Below, one piece after another: positions 10,654-21,051 of a stretch of 64,000 nucleotides of DNA. Position 1 is the stretch's first letter. Each line of letters starts with the position of its first letter. The notes under the pieces were generated by a model. That model saw only the letters and a program-made list of their open reading frames with translations. It was not told where the DNA came from and did no database searches. The translations under genes were made by a program, and so were the position numbers. The DNA comes from Cordylochernes scorpioides (lineage: Eukaryota > Arthropoda > Arachnida > Pseudoscorpiones > Chernetidae): assembly GCA_030710605.1 (NCBI GenBank), contig CP092880.1:11263639-11327638 (forward strand), in the 5' to 3' direction.

Positions 10654-13393
10654 GTCTTAGGAAGTTGTTGTTGTCGTGTCCAATGAAGATCCTCAGATGT
10701 CTCCATACATCTCTATCACAGCAGTCGCAATGTCCACTATCTTGGGTTTGTAAAGCTACTGTTCTGGGTCCATGTCAATATTCTGTTGTTGTTGTCGTGT
10801 CCAATGAAGATCCTCAGATGTCTCCATACATCTCTATCACAGCAGTCGCAATGTCCACTATCTTGGGTTTGTAAAGCTACTGTTCTGGGTCCATGTCAAT
10901 ATTCTGTTGTTGTTGTCGTGTCCAATGAAGATCCTCAGATGTCTCCATACATCTCTATTACAGCAGTCGCAATGTCCACTATCTTGTATGTGTAAAGATG
11001 CTGTTCTGGGTCTATGTCAATTTTCTGTTGTTGTTGTCGTGTCCAATGAAGATCCTCAGATGTCTCCATACATCTCTATCACAGCAGTCGTAATGTTCAC
11101 TATCTTGGGTGTGTAAAGCTGCTGCTCTGGCCCCATGCCAATTTTCTGTTGTTGTTATCGTGTCCAATGAAGAGCCTCAGATGTCTCCATACATCTCTAT
11201 CACAGCAGTCGCAATGTCCACTATCTTGGGTGTGTAAAGCTGCTGTTCTGGGCTCATGTCAATTTTCTGTTGTTGTTGTCGTGTCCAATGAAGATCCTCA
11301 GATGTCTCCATACATCTATATCACAGCAGTCGTAATGTCCACTTTCTTGGGTGTGTAAAGCTGCTGTTCTGGGCTCATGTCAATTTTCTGTTGTTGTTGT
11401 CGTGTCCAATGAAGATCCTCAGATGTCTCCATACATCTATATCACAGCAGTCGTAATGTCCACTATCTTGGGTGTGTAAAGCTGCTGTTCTGGGCTCATG
11501 TCAATTTTCTGTTGTTGTTGTCGTGTCCAATAAAGATCCTCAGATGTCTCCATACATCTCTATCACAGCAGTCGTAATGTCCACTATCTTGGGTGTGTAA
11601 AGCTACTGTTCTGGGTCCGTGTCAATATTCTGTTGTTGTTGTCGTGTCCAATGAAGAGCCTCAGATGTCTCCATACATCTCTATCACAGCAGTCGTAATG
11701 TCCACTATCTTGGGTTTGTAAAGCTACTGTTCTGGGTCCATGTCAATATTCTGTTGTTGTTGTCGTGTCCAATGAAGATCCTCAGATGTCTCCATACATC
11801 TCTATCACAGCAGTCGTAATGTCCACTATCTTGGGTGTGTAAAGCTGCTGTTCTGGGCTCATGTCAATTTTCTGTTGTTGTTGTCGTGTCCAATGAAGAT
11901 CCTCAGATGTCTCCATACATCTCTATCACAGCAGTCGTAATGTCCACTATCTTGGGTGTGTAAAGCTGCTGTTCTGGGCTCATGTCAATTTTCTGTTGTT
12001 GTTGTCGTGTCCAATGAAGATCCTCAGATGTCTCCATACATCTATATCACAGCAGTCGTAATGTCCACTATCTTGGGTGTGTAAAGCTGCTGTTCTGGGC
12101 TCATGTCAATTTTCTGTTGTTGTTGTCGTGTCCAATGAAGATCCTCAGATGTCTCCATACATCTATATCACAGCAGTCGTAATGTCCACTATCTTGGGTG
12201 TGTAAAGCTGCTGTTCTGGGCTCATGTCAATTTTCTGTTGTTGTTGTCGTGTCCAATAAAGATCCTCAGATGTCTCCATACATCTCTATCACAGCAGTCG
12301 TAATGTCCACTATCTTGGGTGTGTAAAGCTACTGTTCTGGGTCCGTGTCAATATTCTGTTGTTGTTGTCGTGTCCAATGAAGAGCCTCAGATGTCTCCAT
12401 ACATCTCTATCACAGCAGTCGTAATGTCCCCTATCTTGGGTTTGTAAAGCTACTGTTCTGGGTCCATGTCAATATTCTGTTGTTGTTGTCGTGTCCAATG
12501 AAGATCCTCAGATGTCTCCATACATCTCTATCACAGCAGTCGTAATGTCCACTATCTTGGGTGTGTAAAGCTGCTGTTCTGGGCTCATGTCAATTTTCTG
12601 TTGTTGTTGTCGTGTCCAATGAAGATCCTCAGATGTCTCCATACATCTCTATCACAGCAGTCGTAATGTCCACTATCTTGTGTGTGTAAATCTGTGCTCT
12701 GGGTCCATTTAAATTTTCTGTTGTTGTTCTCGTGTCCAATTAAGATCCTCAGATGTCTCCATACATCTCTATCACAGCAGTCGTAATGTCCACTATCTTG
12801 GGTGTGTAAAGCTGCTGTTCTGGGCTCATGTCAATTTTCTGTTGTTGTTGTCGTGTCCAATGAAGATCCTCAGATGTCTCCATACATCTCTATCACAGCA
12901 GTCGTAATGTCCACTATCTTGGGTGTGTAAAGCTGCTGTTCTGGGCTCATGTCAATTTTCTGTTGTTGTTGTCGTGTCCAATGAAGATCCTCAGATGTCT
13001 CCATACATCTCTATCACAGCAGTCGTAATGTCCTTTATCTTGGGTTTGTAAAGCTGCTGTTCTGGGTCCATGTCAATTTTCTGTTGTTGTTGTCGTGTCC
13101 AATGAAGATCTTCAGATGTCTCCATGCATCTCTATCACCTCAGTCGCAATGTCCTCTATCTTGGGTGTGTAAAGCTGCTGTTCTGGGTCCAAATCAATTT
13201 TCTGTTGTTGTTGTTGTGTCCAATGAAGAGCCTCAGATGTCTCCATGCATTTCTATTGCAGCAGTTGCTCTTCATTGGAAAATAGGTACCGTTGCCACGT
13301 TAGTTACCTTGGACCAGAATTAGGTCAAATATTCCAAGGGTTCATGAGGAACTGGTGTGGTCAGACTTCTCCCACCCCCCGTCTTAGGAAGTT
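10654..13393 (-). mobile_element. LINE-B derivative whose tail became a satellite
   Basis: GTCTTAGGAAGTT at 10654-10666 is repeated exactly at 13381-13393 and frames the whole block. On the minus strand the insert starts (13380 downward) with the LINE-B 5' head, including the blocks GTTGCCACGTTAGT and GGTCAAATATTCC when read on the plus strand. It then passes into the LINE-B 3' tail, which is repeated about 21 times. The likely history is one retroposed, internally deleted LINE-B copy followed by in-place tandem expansion of its tail. Confidence 0.75.
10661..13240. repeat. 121-bp satellite array, about 21 units
   Basis: Each unit carries (GTT)3-4, CGTGTCCAATGAAGATCCTC, then AGATGTCTCCATACATCT, CACAGCAGTCGTAATGTCC, GGTGTGTAAAGCTGCTG and TTCTGGGCTCATGTCAATTT. 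Spacing is 121 bp (for example 10665, 10786 and 10907). The unit matches the LINE-B 3' end at 22415-22545. Variant units repeat with a 726-bp super-period. Short open frames of 69 codons recur only because the period keeps them open. They are not genes. Confidence 0.95.
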
Positions 13394-13507
13394 AGTTTCA
13401 CCAAAGACTGACATCTCGAGAAGTCATGTTTATCCATAGATAGCGAGGTAATATCCAGCATTCAATAAAATTTTCTATCAAACAAAGGATTCAAGTTTCT
13501 ATGAAAA

Positions 13508-13661
13508 ATTGAAAAATAGACACTTCGGCCAGTTAGAGTTTTTTTTATTTTCTCAACGTTTCGACAAAAATATTTTTTCTTCGTCAGGAGAAACTTTTGT
13601 CGAAACGTTGAGAAAATAAAAAACTCTAACTGGCCGAAGTGTCTATTTTTCATAGAAATAT
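13508..13661. mobile_element. Foldback F3 with hammerhead-like core
   Basis: Inverted arms (AGACACTTCGGCCAGTTAGA and its complement) flank a short unpaired centre. On the minus strand the left arm and centre read CTGACGA (complement of 13581-13587), an A/T hairpin, then CGAAACGTTGAG (13551-13563). CUGANGA and GAAA are both exact hammerhead consensus. The right arm repeats CGAAACGTTGAG but lacks CUGANGA. Confidence 0.65.
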
Positions 13662-14002
13662 GAATGCTGGCCAGACAACCTTTATATTCAAGATAAAGGA
13701 TTCAAGATACATCTGTGATCAATAATAACTACATATGTAGAAATAGTTCTATATTGCATATACAAAGTGTAAAGCCACGGTTGGTTATTTGACGGTGGAG
13801 TTGGACAACTTGTGCTAGAATCTGAAGCCCTACGAAAACTTATTTATTTCAAAACTTTCCCTCGTTGCAAGGAAAATAATATGTTTACGCTGATAATCTC
13901 CATAACTATGCTGAGAGTAAGCTCCTTCTACGCTTTCATCCTGTGATGAATCTGTATAACACCGATGGTGTTAATAAATCTGTATATATGTGCAAGCTTT
14001 CG

Positions 14003-14115
14003 AACTTTGCAGTTCTTCCACAGGCATGGATAGCACAGAAATACTCTCTAGGGTAGTATTTCTGTGCTATCCATGCCTGTGGAAGAACTGCAAAGTTCGA
14101 AAGCTCGAATAATAT
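14003..14115. mobile_element. Foldback F4
   Basis: Two arms of about 50 bp (CTTTCGAACTTTGCAGTTCT and its complement) surround a TCTCTAGGG spacer at about 14058-14066. The arms read outwards as CTGTGGAAGAACTGCAAAGT then TCGAAAGCTC, again a hairpin followed by GAAA as in Penelope-like ends. The upstream sequence at 13941-14000 resembles the hairpin plus AATAAA part of the 90-bp repeat at 24 kb. Confidence 0.6.
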
Positions 14116-14649
14116 CCTTCTTCAAATTAATTAATGTGAGTATATATATTAGATATTTAAAAATTATATATTACTTCAAGGAATTATTACTCGAATATTA
14201 CTATGTTTGTGTGTGATTCATGAGAAAAATTGGAGAAAAATGAGGAAATTTTACTCCCGATGATATGACTCTGAACGTTTTCATCCAACATTTTGGAATA
14301 AATTAAATCGATATTTAGTTGTTATTCCGATAGATGGCACAAACCATCATCAATGTTAATTGGTCTGATTAGAAGATGACTTTTTCTTATTTATTAAAAT
14401 TTGTTAGTAGATTTTTCATTTTCTAAATAAAGATATAATTTGAGAATAAAAATAGTATTTTCTATTTCTCTATGATATGCGTAAATTTTTAAAATTTTTA
14501 TTATGAATTGATATATATTGATAATAATAATATTATTATTAATATTATCGAAGAACGATATATTAAATTATATTTTAAATCTCCATAGAATGAATAAAAT
14601 TCTTATTTGATGTGCGGATATTTTAATAAAATTAAAAAAAAAACAGACA

Positions 14650-14827
14650 TATTGCCACGTGGAAAATTAGGGAAGACAAAAACTTCAGGATGAGACAACA
14701 ATTTATTTCAGGCAAGAACAAACTATGAGTGATAAACAAAAGATAAGCAAAAGAGGGAAGTGTACAGAGTATAGCAAAATATAAACATAAAAATAATACT
14801 CTGCTAATAAAATAATAAATACTTTGT
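14650..14827 (-). mobile_element. Solo LTR of the TRIM family
   Basis: The minus-strand reading matches the LTRs at 21052-21450 and 21786-21960. Shared blocks are CAAAGTATTTATTATTTTAT, CTCTTTTGCTTATCTTTTGT, GAAATAAATTGTTGTCTCAT and TAATTTTCCACGTGGCA. No internal region or second LTR adjoins it, so it is a solo LTR, presumably left by recombination. Confidence 0.7.
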
Positions 14828-14829
14828 TA

Positions 14830-15770
14830 CAATATAACTCGGATACTAACCATCTTCAAAAAAGAACAGAGATCTTCTTGTTTTTTGACGATTTTTCTAA
14901 AAACATCCTACCGTATTCAAACAATTCTACTTTGGCAATTAAAAAGGTGTAGTATGAAAGTGTATTTATATAAATAATATTTCAAATATTAATAATATTC
15001 ATTGAAAAATTACGATTACAATTCTTATAATTGTTCTATGGAAAATTTCAAAAGAAAATTTGTGAAAGTTCTAAAGAGTGTGAAACACGTCAATCTTAAT
15101 TCTCTTTTATCATCTGTTGTTTTAACACTTTGTTTTTCTTTAAGTACCAAGCAGCCTCTTCACACCCTTTCACAAGCGACGTTCTAATATATTGTTGTAA
15201 TTTTATGGAAATTGGCATTTTCCCGATTTTATGAGGGTCATAAATATGGGATTTGGGGAGTCCTCTAAAAGCAATCTTAACGCTGCAATAAAACAGTAGC
15301 TTCTTCGAGGTCAGATAAATTCTGACTTTAATTCCAACAACTTTTATGGAAGCTTTTCTTGTTTCAGAGCTCTTCCTCCAATCCCTGGCTCCACAAATTA
15401 ACTCTTTCCTGATCAAACAAGAATTCTTTTACGCAATCTAATTATGTGTTTTTTAGGATTTTTTTTTCAAACTTCTCTCATCAGGAATTTCCTTTTTCAT
15501 TTTATTTTCTATTTTTAAACTTCGAAAAAAAGGTGAGTTTTTTGTTCTTTTCACAGATAGGGAATCGATTAGGTATTCATAAAAAATTTAATTAACAAAA
15601 TAAAATGAAAATTTACGTTCAAACTAAAAATATAACGTCATCAATATTTTGTGTATTGAATTGTTTAGTGTTAATTTTCAAATAAAATCGAACATGGATG
15701 TATTTCATTGAATAGCTATATGAAACCATACGAAAAGAGACAGAAAGAGTGAAATTAAAATTAAAATATA
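14830..15770. other. Unassigned AT-rich sequence
   Basis: I recognise no element. One minus-strand frame of 106 codons (15096-15416) is lysine-rich and has no motif I can name. I do not call it a gene. Confidence 0.35.
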
Positions 15771-15865
15771 GTTATCAGCGTCATAATCAATTCTTTCTTA
15801 ATCAATTCTGTCACCGTTTGCTTTTGTTAATGGAATAAATACCCAAATATGGCCACTTCTCAAAA

Positions 15866-15936
15866 CCATCGGTAGTTCAGTGGTAGAATGCTCGCCTGCC
15901 ACGCGGGCAGCCCGGTTTCGATTCCCGGCCGATGCA
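15866..15936 (+). tRNA. tRNA-Gly(GCC)-like pseudogene
   Basis: These 71 nt have the full Gly-GCC outline, with anticodon loop CTGCCAC. Position 1 is C where pairing needs G. The T-stem reads CCGGT against CCCGG, losing the conserved 53-61 pair. It ends in a run of about 14 T. Related tRNA-Gly units at 41078-41148 and 43925-43995 share the T run and AT-rich tail, so it is carried by a repeat rather than being a normal gene. The Helitron 3' end follows about 125 bp downstream. Confidence 0.7.
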
Positions 15937-16063
15937 TTTTTTTTTTTTTTTACAATTTTCAAAACTCATTTATATATTATACAAGAATGACATCCACGGC
16001 GCCAATTTATAATTGTAACGAATAGTATTTGAATAAAAGCATTTAATCGGGTCATTCGGCTAG
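15937..16063 (+). mobile_element. Helitron 3' end next to the tRNA-Gly-like unit
   Basis: After the T run come ACAATTTTCAAAACTCATTT, GACATCCACGGCGCC, TTGTAACGAATAGTATTTG and finally ATCGGGTCATTCGGCTAG, with CTAG at 16060-16063 followed by T. CTAG and an A/T insertion site are Helitron hallmarks. The 5' half of the terminal hairpin has been lost in this copy. Confidence 0.65.
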
Positions 16064-16084
16064 TATGATTCTAAGAATAAGCTA

Positions 16085-16290
16085 TTTAGAAAAAAGGACA
16101 ACTTTGTAAGAGAAAGTGTTTATCTTATCAACGTTTTGGCAAAATTATTTTGCCGTCTTTAGAAAAAATCAAAAATCAACATTTGGCAAGGCTTTAAGAA
16201 ACGTTATTTCTTAATCTCAGCCAAATATATTCAATTTGAATTTGACTATGACAAAGTATTTTTGCCGAAATGTTGATAAAAACATCTATG
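16085..16290. mobile_element. Degenerate foldback of F3 type
   Basis: The left part has TTATCAACGTTTTGGCAAAA and the right part has TTTTTGCCGAAATGTTGATA, an inverted pair resembling F3 arms. The hammerhead-like core is damaged: CTAAAGA and AAAA stand where CUGANGA and GAAA would be expected. Confidence 0.45.
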
Positions 16291-16385
16291 ACTCAAGTAA
16301 TTTTATTCAAAGAAACTATGTATGTCATATAGGCAGCTTCAATGAAATATTAAAGATTGTTATAGAATTGTGAACGATGAGAGCA

Positions 16386-17072
16386 TTTACCCTCATAGAC
16401 AAAACTTAAGGAAGTTGTACATTTTAGCATGTATATCGGGATTAAGACAATAACTCTGAAAGATACACTCATGGACAAAACTTAAGGAAGTTGTACCTTT
16501 TAGCATGTATATCGGGATTAAGACAATAACTCTGAAAGATACCCTCATAGACAAAACTTAAGGAAGTTGTACCTTTTAGCATGTATATCGGGATTAAGAC
16601 AATAATTCTGAAAGATACCCTCATAGACAAAACTTAAAGAAGTTGTACCTTTTAGCATGTATATCGGGATTGAGACAATAACTCTGAAAGATACATTCAT
16701 TGTCAAAACATAAGGAAGTTGTACCTTTTAACACGTATATCGGGATTCATACAATAACTCTGAAAGATACACTCATTGAAAAAACATAAGGACGTTGTAC
16801 CTTTTAGCATGTATATCGGGATTCAGACAATAACTCTGAAAGATACACTTATGTAAAAAACTTGAGGAAGTTGTACCTTTTAGCATGTATATCGGGATTC
16901 AGACAATAACTCTGAAAGATACACTCATTGAAAAAACATAAGGAAGTTGTACCTTTTATCACGTATATCGGGATTTAGACAATAACTCTGAAAGATACAT
17001 TCATTAAAAAAACATAAGGAAGTTGTACTTTTTAGCCTGTATATCGGAATTCAGACAATAACTCTGAAATAT
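16386..17072. repeat. 77-bp minisatellite, about 9 units
   Basis: The unit contains AAACTTAAGGAAGTTGTACC, TTTTAGCATGTATATCGGG and CAGACAATAACTCTGAAAGA. Successive TATATCGGG blocks are 74-78 bp apart between about 16432 and 17041. Edge units are more diverged. I see no relation to the transposons in the window. Confidence 0.9.
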
Positions 17073-17609
17073 ATTACAGTGACCTTTTTTGAAGACACCC
17101 GAGATAACCAAGTTTGAACAGCTTCTGTCTCTTAAAAATATATATATATATATAGATGACTGTCGATAGAAAAAGACTTTCCACTAAGTTTTATCCTTGA
17201 GTTTAAATGCTCTCTAACATATTAAAACTATATTCTTAATCTAAAAAGATACTTGTAAATTTGTTATAAAAAGTAAAATGATGAATTGGAATGAGCTGTT
17301 TTGTTAAATATTCAGCCATCTTTCGATTGTTAACTCTCCATAGGTCTACTGTATCAGTGAATAACGATACTTTAAAGACATCCGAGTTGATTAACATTTT
17401 TTAGAAATTTAAATATATCACCATTTAAAAAATTATACCAATTTCTGAATTATTATATATTGCGAATATAGTTACATCGTACCCAGACGCTATTCGTGTA
17501 CTTTGTCTACTCAGGATGCCCCAAAGATACACATGTGAGTTCGAAGGGATTGCAGCTAAAGTTAGCGCTTTATTGTATCTCACTTAACAGAAGGAATACA
17601 ACAGTGGGA

Positions 17610-17830
17610 CTTGTCTTCAACCCTCCCCGTCAGAAGAATCCTTGGCGTCGTGGATGTCACTCTTGTTAAACGTTCCGCTCCACACTATACACGTGCAGTA
17701 TGGACTACACCGCCTTGTAGGTCGCTCCGATGTCAGTCTCTCCTGGCACCGCCTTGTAGGATCATCCACACGCCCCGGAGGTAACTCGCCGCCGTCTTCT
17801 ACTTTCCGCAGATTTCGATGTCACCAGACG
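17610..17830. repeat. GC-rich dispersed repeat shared with 61088-61310
   Basis: GTCAGAAGAATCCTTGGCG, the sequence around GTGGATGTCACTCTTGT, GCCTTGTAG and GGATCATCCACACGCCC all recur at 61088-61310. Part of it (GGCGCCGTGGATGTC) also occurs inside Helitron ends at 43400-43465 and 43860. Open frames of 88-140 codons here are products of high GC and show no domain. The sequence may be Helitron-borne. Confidence 0.5.
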
Positions 17831-18246
17831 ACTTCTCCCGACACTGTGATGTCCTCCGGGTGCATCAACCCCCTTCAGGCCGACCGCTCTCTCGGTTACT
17901 TCTTTTACGACCGCACCAGCTGGACTGTCTGTCTGCGGCCCCTTCCTCTGGAATCTGTCAATCAACACTTCATTGTGGAGGGGGCCCTGCATACATTGTT
18001 TACTGGCTTGCCCACTTATTCTCTTCATCTTCTTTGCTGCACCGCTTCAATATTAATCAAATAATGCAACAGAGGTTTCTGGAGATGAGTTTCTTTTCAT
18101 TTTTATTAACGCAAATTCGAGCTTTCGGGCATAATCTGTCATTCTACAGGAGTATATAAAAGGACATCCCTAACATGGAGAACAGACATTTTTACTTTAG
18201 ATAATAACATGGATTTACAGACGCAGCTGTATGGGGTATTTAGTTT

Positions 18247-18552
18247 TATTGTGGGGGGTCGGTGGAAGGATGGTCTAAACCGTTTGTTTTCGACCTCTAC
18301 GACCCGGTTTCGATTCCCGCATTGGGCACTTTTTTCTGATATGAAAAAAATGCTCCAATGGCCCCCGATTATTGCAAAAGTCCAACCCTACCAGCGAGTG
18401 TAAGTAACCAAACGGGGCTCTGGTACATTTTTAAGTGCAACGTCGAACTGATTTTCATATGTGTAGACATGTGGTGTACTTACAGTAAAAGCAGTCGCCC
18501 ACTTCTACCCACTATAATTATCATGGCCTGTACCACGTGTACTAGGGATAAA
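18247..18552 (+). mobile_element. tRNA-derived SINE (family S1), copy 2
   Basis: The tRNA-like head occupies about 18252-18326 (TGGTCTAAACCG ... TTCGATTCCCGCATTGGGC). The body is shared with copy 1: GCAAAAGTCCAACCC, AAACGGGGCTCTGG, then TGTGGTGTACTTACAG and CCTGTACCACGTGTACTAGG. It is the inverse of 1237-1533 and retains the B box with one change. Confidence 0.75.
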
Positions 18553-18599
18553 CAAAAATGAGTCTTTTTGTTGGCATGGCATTATATAATTTATCCCCC

Positions 18600-19970
18600 A
18601 GTATCGTCATTGAGGTGTGGCTTAACATAGGTGCAGCTCCACTCCACAATTAGTTTCACGTTCCGGATATGCCTTTTTATTTATTTATATATCCGTCATG
18701 GAATCTACCTCAATGAAGTTAGCTCTCCCTTCTGGCCTTAATCCTTGTTTCATGATTATTCAGGATGCCTTAAAAATCAGTTTTTTGGTTGATGGTTGTT
18801 GCCATAGAAGTGTTATATACGCACCTATCCCTCATATGTGATATCATTCCTCTATTCTTCCCTGGGGACTCTCTTGGTAGGCATTAGCATTCACCAGCTT
18901 TATTACATCTAGCATTAATGAGTATATATATAGATGTCAGCCATTCTATAGGAGAAATACCTGTTTGTCTATTTGGGAGTATTTGGGAGCCCTGAAATAC
19001 AGAACTGAATCTTCGGGTATGGCCTGAATGGTAACACCATCCTGACATCTACCAAGACACACATCTATAGGTACTTCTTCGGCGTGGAACTGAGGAAGGT
19101 ACAAAAAGCCCTTGTCTGGGGGAGAACTCTCTCAATGTGGGGAAGCCTCCATTGCTGAAAAATATGTACATTTGGTAATTTAAACCAACAACCCCAAATT
19201 GTATATAACTTATAATAAGATTTTAATGTTGTATAATAGAAACACATCTGTTAATGATTATACGTATTATTGACATGTGTCTTTACATCATCATATGTAA
19301 TGCAATTTGTACAAACAGGATAAATAAATAAAAATCTGTAATAGATTTAAGAGTTGAGCTAAGCAAGAGATGGAAGTCATAACGTCAAAATCGAGATAGA
19401 TTTAGAATGCCCACAACAAGGTCTAAAAATGGACCAGACCACCCACACTGTTCACATGTGGTGGAATGCAGAGCCCCCTCTCACACCTGGTGACATGCAA
19501 AGCCCCCTTTCTCAGAAACGGCCCCCTGTCACATAAGGCCCCCCCCGTCTTTAACCTATAAATACAATCACTTTACAGTCATTTTGACAGTTAGTTCACC
19601 CTCAGTGCAAGCCCGCGTCGGTCGTACCTCATGTCGATCTCATCTAACATGTAGTTAGTAAGAACTCTTCTATCTCCATCTTTCGCTCCTATCTCAACTT
19701 TTATCTGTTAACGGAACTTTCTTAGTGCAACTGTGTCTTCGTTTTTTGTGTGGACATTCCCAAGCTTTCCACTCTGCCTCGACCACGACTGCCTGTACTC
19801 TGTGAGAACTTTTAAGGGACTTACAAGGTGCAGAGAGGTACTGTAAAACTCCCCATCCTGACTGTTCCTCTTGGTCAACACAGTATAGCGAGAGTCAACA
19901 GGACATCATCTTATTACATACACATATACAACTATGGAAAAACAATAGAAAAAAAATATAAGGATCAGGT
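18600..19970. other. Mostly unassigned; one TATA-containing GC patch
   Basis: No coding sequence is recognised. At 19435-19660 a GC-richer, CCCC-rich patch is followed by TATAAATA (19557-19564) and a TCATTT initiator-like hexamer about 20 bp downstream. This could be a promoter or LTR fragment, but spacing is not ideal and no transcript unit follows. Confidence 0.3.
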
Positions 19971-19976
19971 GTTGAT

Positions 19977-20211
19977 ATTAAAAATAAAAACGCATATCCT
20001 AACCAGGAGCACATGTGCTTTTTAGATGGCAGAGCGCCATCTAGTGGAACAGAAATCAACTAAACATTAATTTAACCTCTTCCCTGATATTTGGACAACC
20101 CAATATCTTGATAAATCACTGTTTAGTTGATTTATGTTCAACTAGATGGCGCTATGCTATCTAAAAAGCACATGTGCTCCAGGTCAGGATATGCCTTCTT
20201 TATTTTTAATA
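19977..20211. mobile_element. MITE M1, complete copy
   Basis: The long inverted repeats begin near the AAAAACGCATATCCTAACCA block and end with CAGGATATGCCTTCTTTATT. Each arm includes AGCACATGTGCTTTTTAGAT and a GCGCCATCTAGTGGAAC block. Other copies in the window: 21972-22104, 32843-33046, 34726-34931, 36393-36546, 40622-40853 and 41790-42115. No coding capacity. Confidence 0.8.
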
Positions 20212-20237
20212 TACAACTATATATATTTCCCTACATT

Positions 20238-20697
20238 GTTATATTCCCACTATAGAGACATTTACACAACGTTTACCACCGAAGAATATTTCTTAAGTTA
20301 ACTCCCTTTTCCTATCATCAGATTAATTGCGCAATTTAGAACCCTTTTAATCTTTTTCAGAGAACACCATCGGATTTTAATGAGGGGGAAGACCTGATAT
20401 GTTTTTTTTCTGTGGATCAGGAATAACAATGGAGATGTTGCACTACTTATTTGATTGTACTGCTCTGTCTGAGGAAAGACGAAAACTAAACGATAAAACG
20501 GGGCAACTTTGTCCTTCATTTCCGGCACTAATTAATGAAATATCAAAGAATAGGTATATAGCGGTGGCGATATTTGGATTCCACAGCATTATATCACGGA
20601 AAAAGGCCACACAGTGTTCTCTCCATCCATTGTGAACTGGCGAATCCTGTATAGGGCGAGAGGCCCTAAATAAAGGCTTTGTTGTTGTTGTTTGTTG
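20238..20697 (+). mobile_element. 5'-truncated LINE-A, copy 2
   Basis: TATTTCCCTACATT flanks the insert exactly (20224-20237 and 20698-20711). The insert aligns with 6653-7107, keeps the ORF2 C-terminal knuckle in a frame at 20399-20635, and ends with the same AATAAAGGC(GTT)n tail. It is shorter at the 5' end than copy 1, as expected for independent truncated insertions. Confidence 0.85.
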
Positions 20698-21051
20698 TAT
20701 TTCCCTACATTTTATTTACCCTTTATTCACTCCTTTATTATATATTACATTTCTATTTTATTTTTTTCTGTAACAATTGATTAGTAGATTGATTATAGTT
20801 GTTTAAATTGTCCCTTGTCTAGTTGGGAGTATATATCTTGTACAATAGAAGTCTGTGGAATCTCTAAACAACTAGAGAAAGAGCTGTGGGTAATTTCATT
20901 GAGGTAAGGTCTGTCAATGATAATTTCTTATTCTGTCGAGTTGAACTATTACTTTAAGGCATTTTATGGATATTATGGTTGTGTGAATTGAAACTATGTT
21001 GTTGTTTATGAATCAATACTGGACTACTTGCTATATGACAGAAGAAATCCT

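Noticed and set aside
10661-13240. CRISPR array
   Set aside because: The units are contiguous 121-bp tandem repeats without unique spacers, in eukaryotic DNA.
10665-13323. Repeated 69-79-codon open frames with identical starts every 121 bp
   Set aside because: They are shadows of the satellite period. The unit derives from a LINE 3' end read in antisense, and the frames show no domain.
17642-18064. 140-codon frame in a GC-rich patch
   Set aside because: It spans a dispersed repeat also found at 61088-61310, where the frame is not conserved. Overlapping frames occur on both strands.
19557-19585. Host gene core promoter (TATAAATA plus TCATTT)
   Set aside because: Spacing is short of the usual 30 bp and no coding region follows. 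It may be an LTR remnant. I mention it only in the region note.
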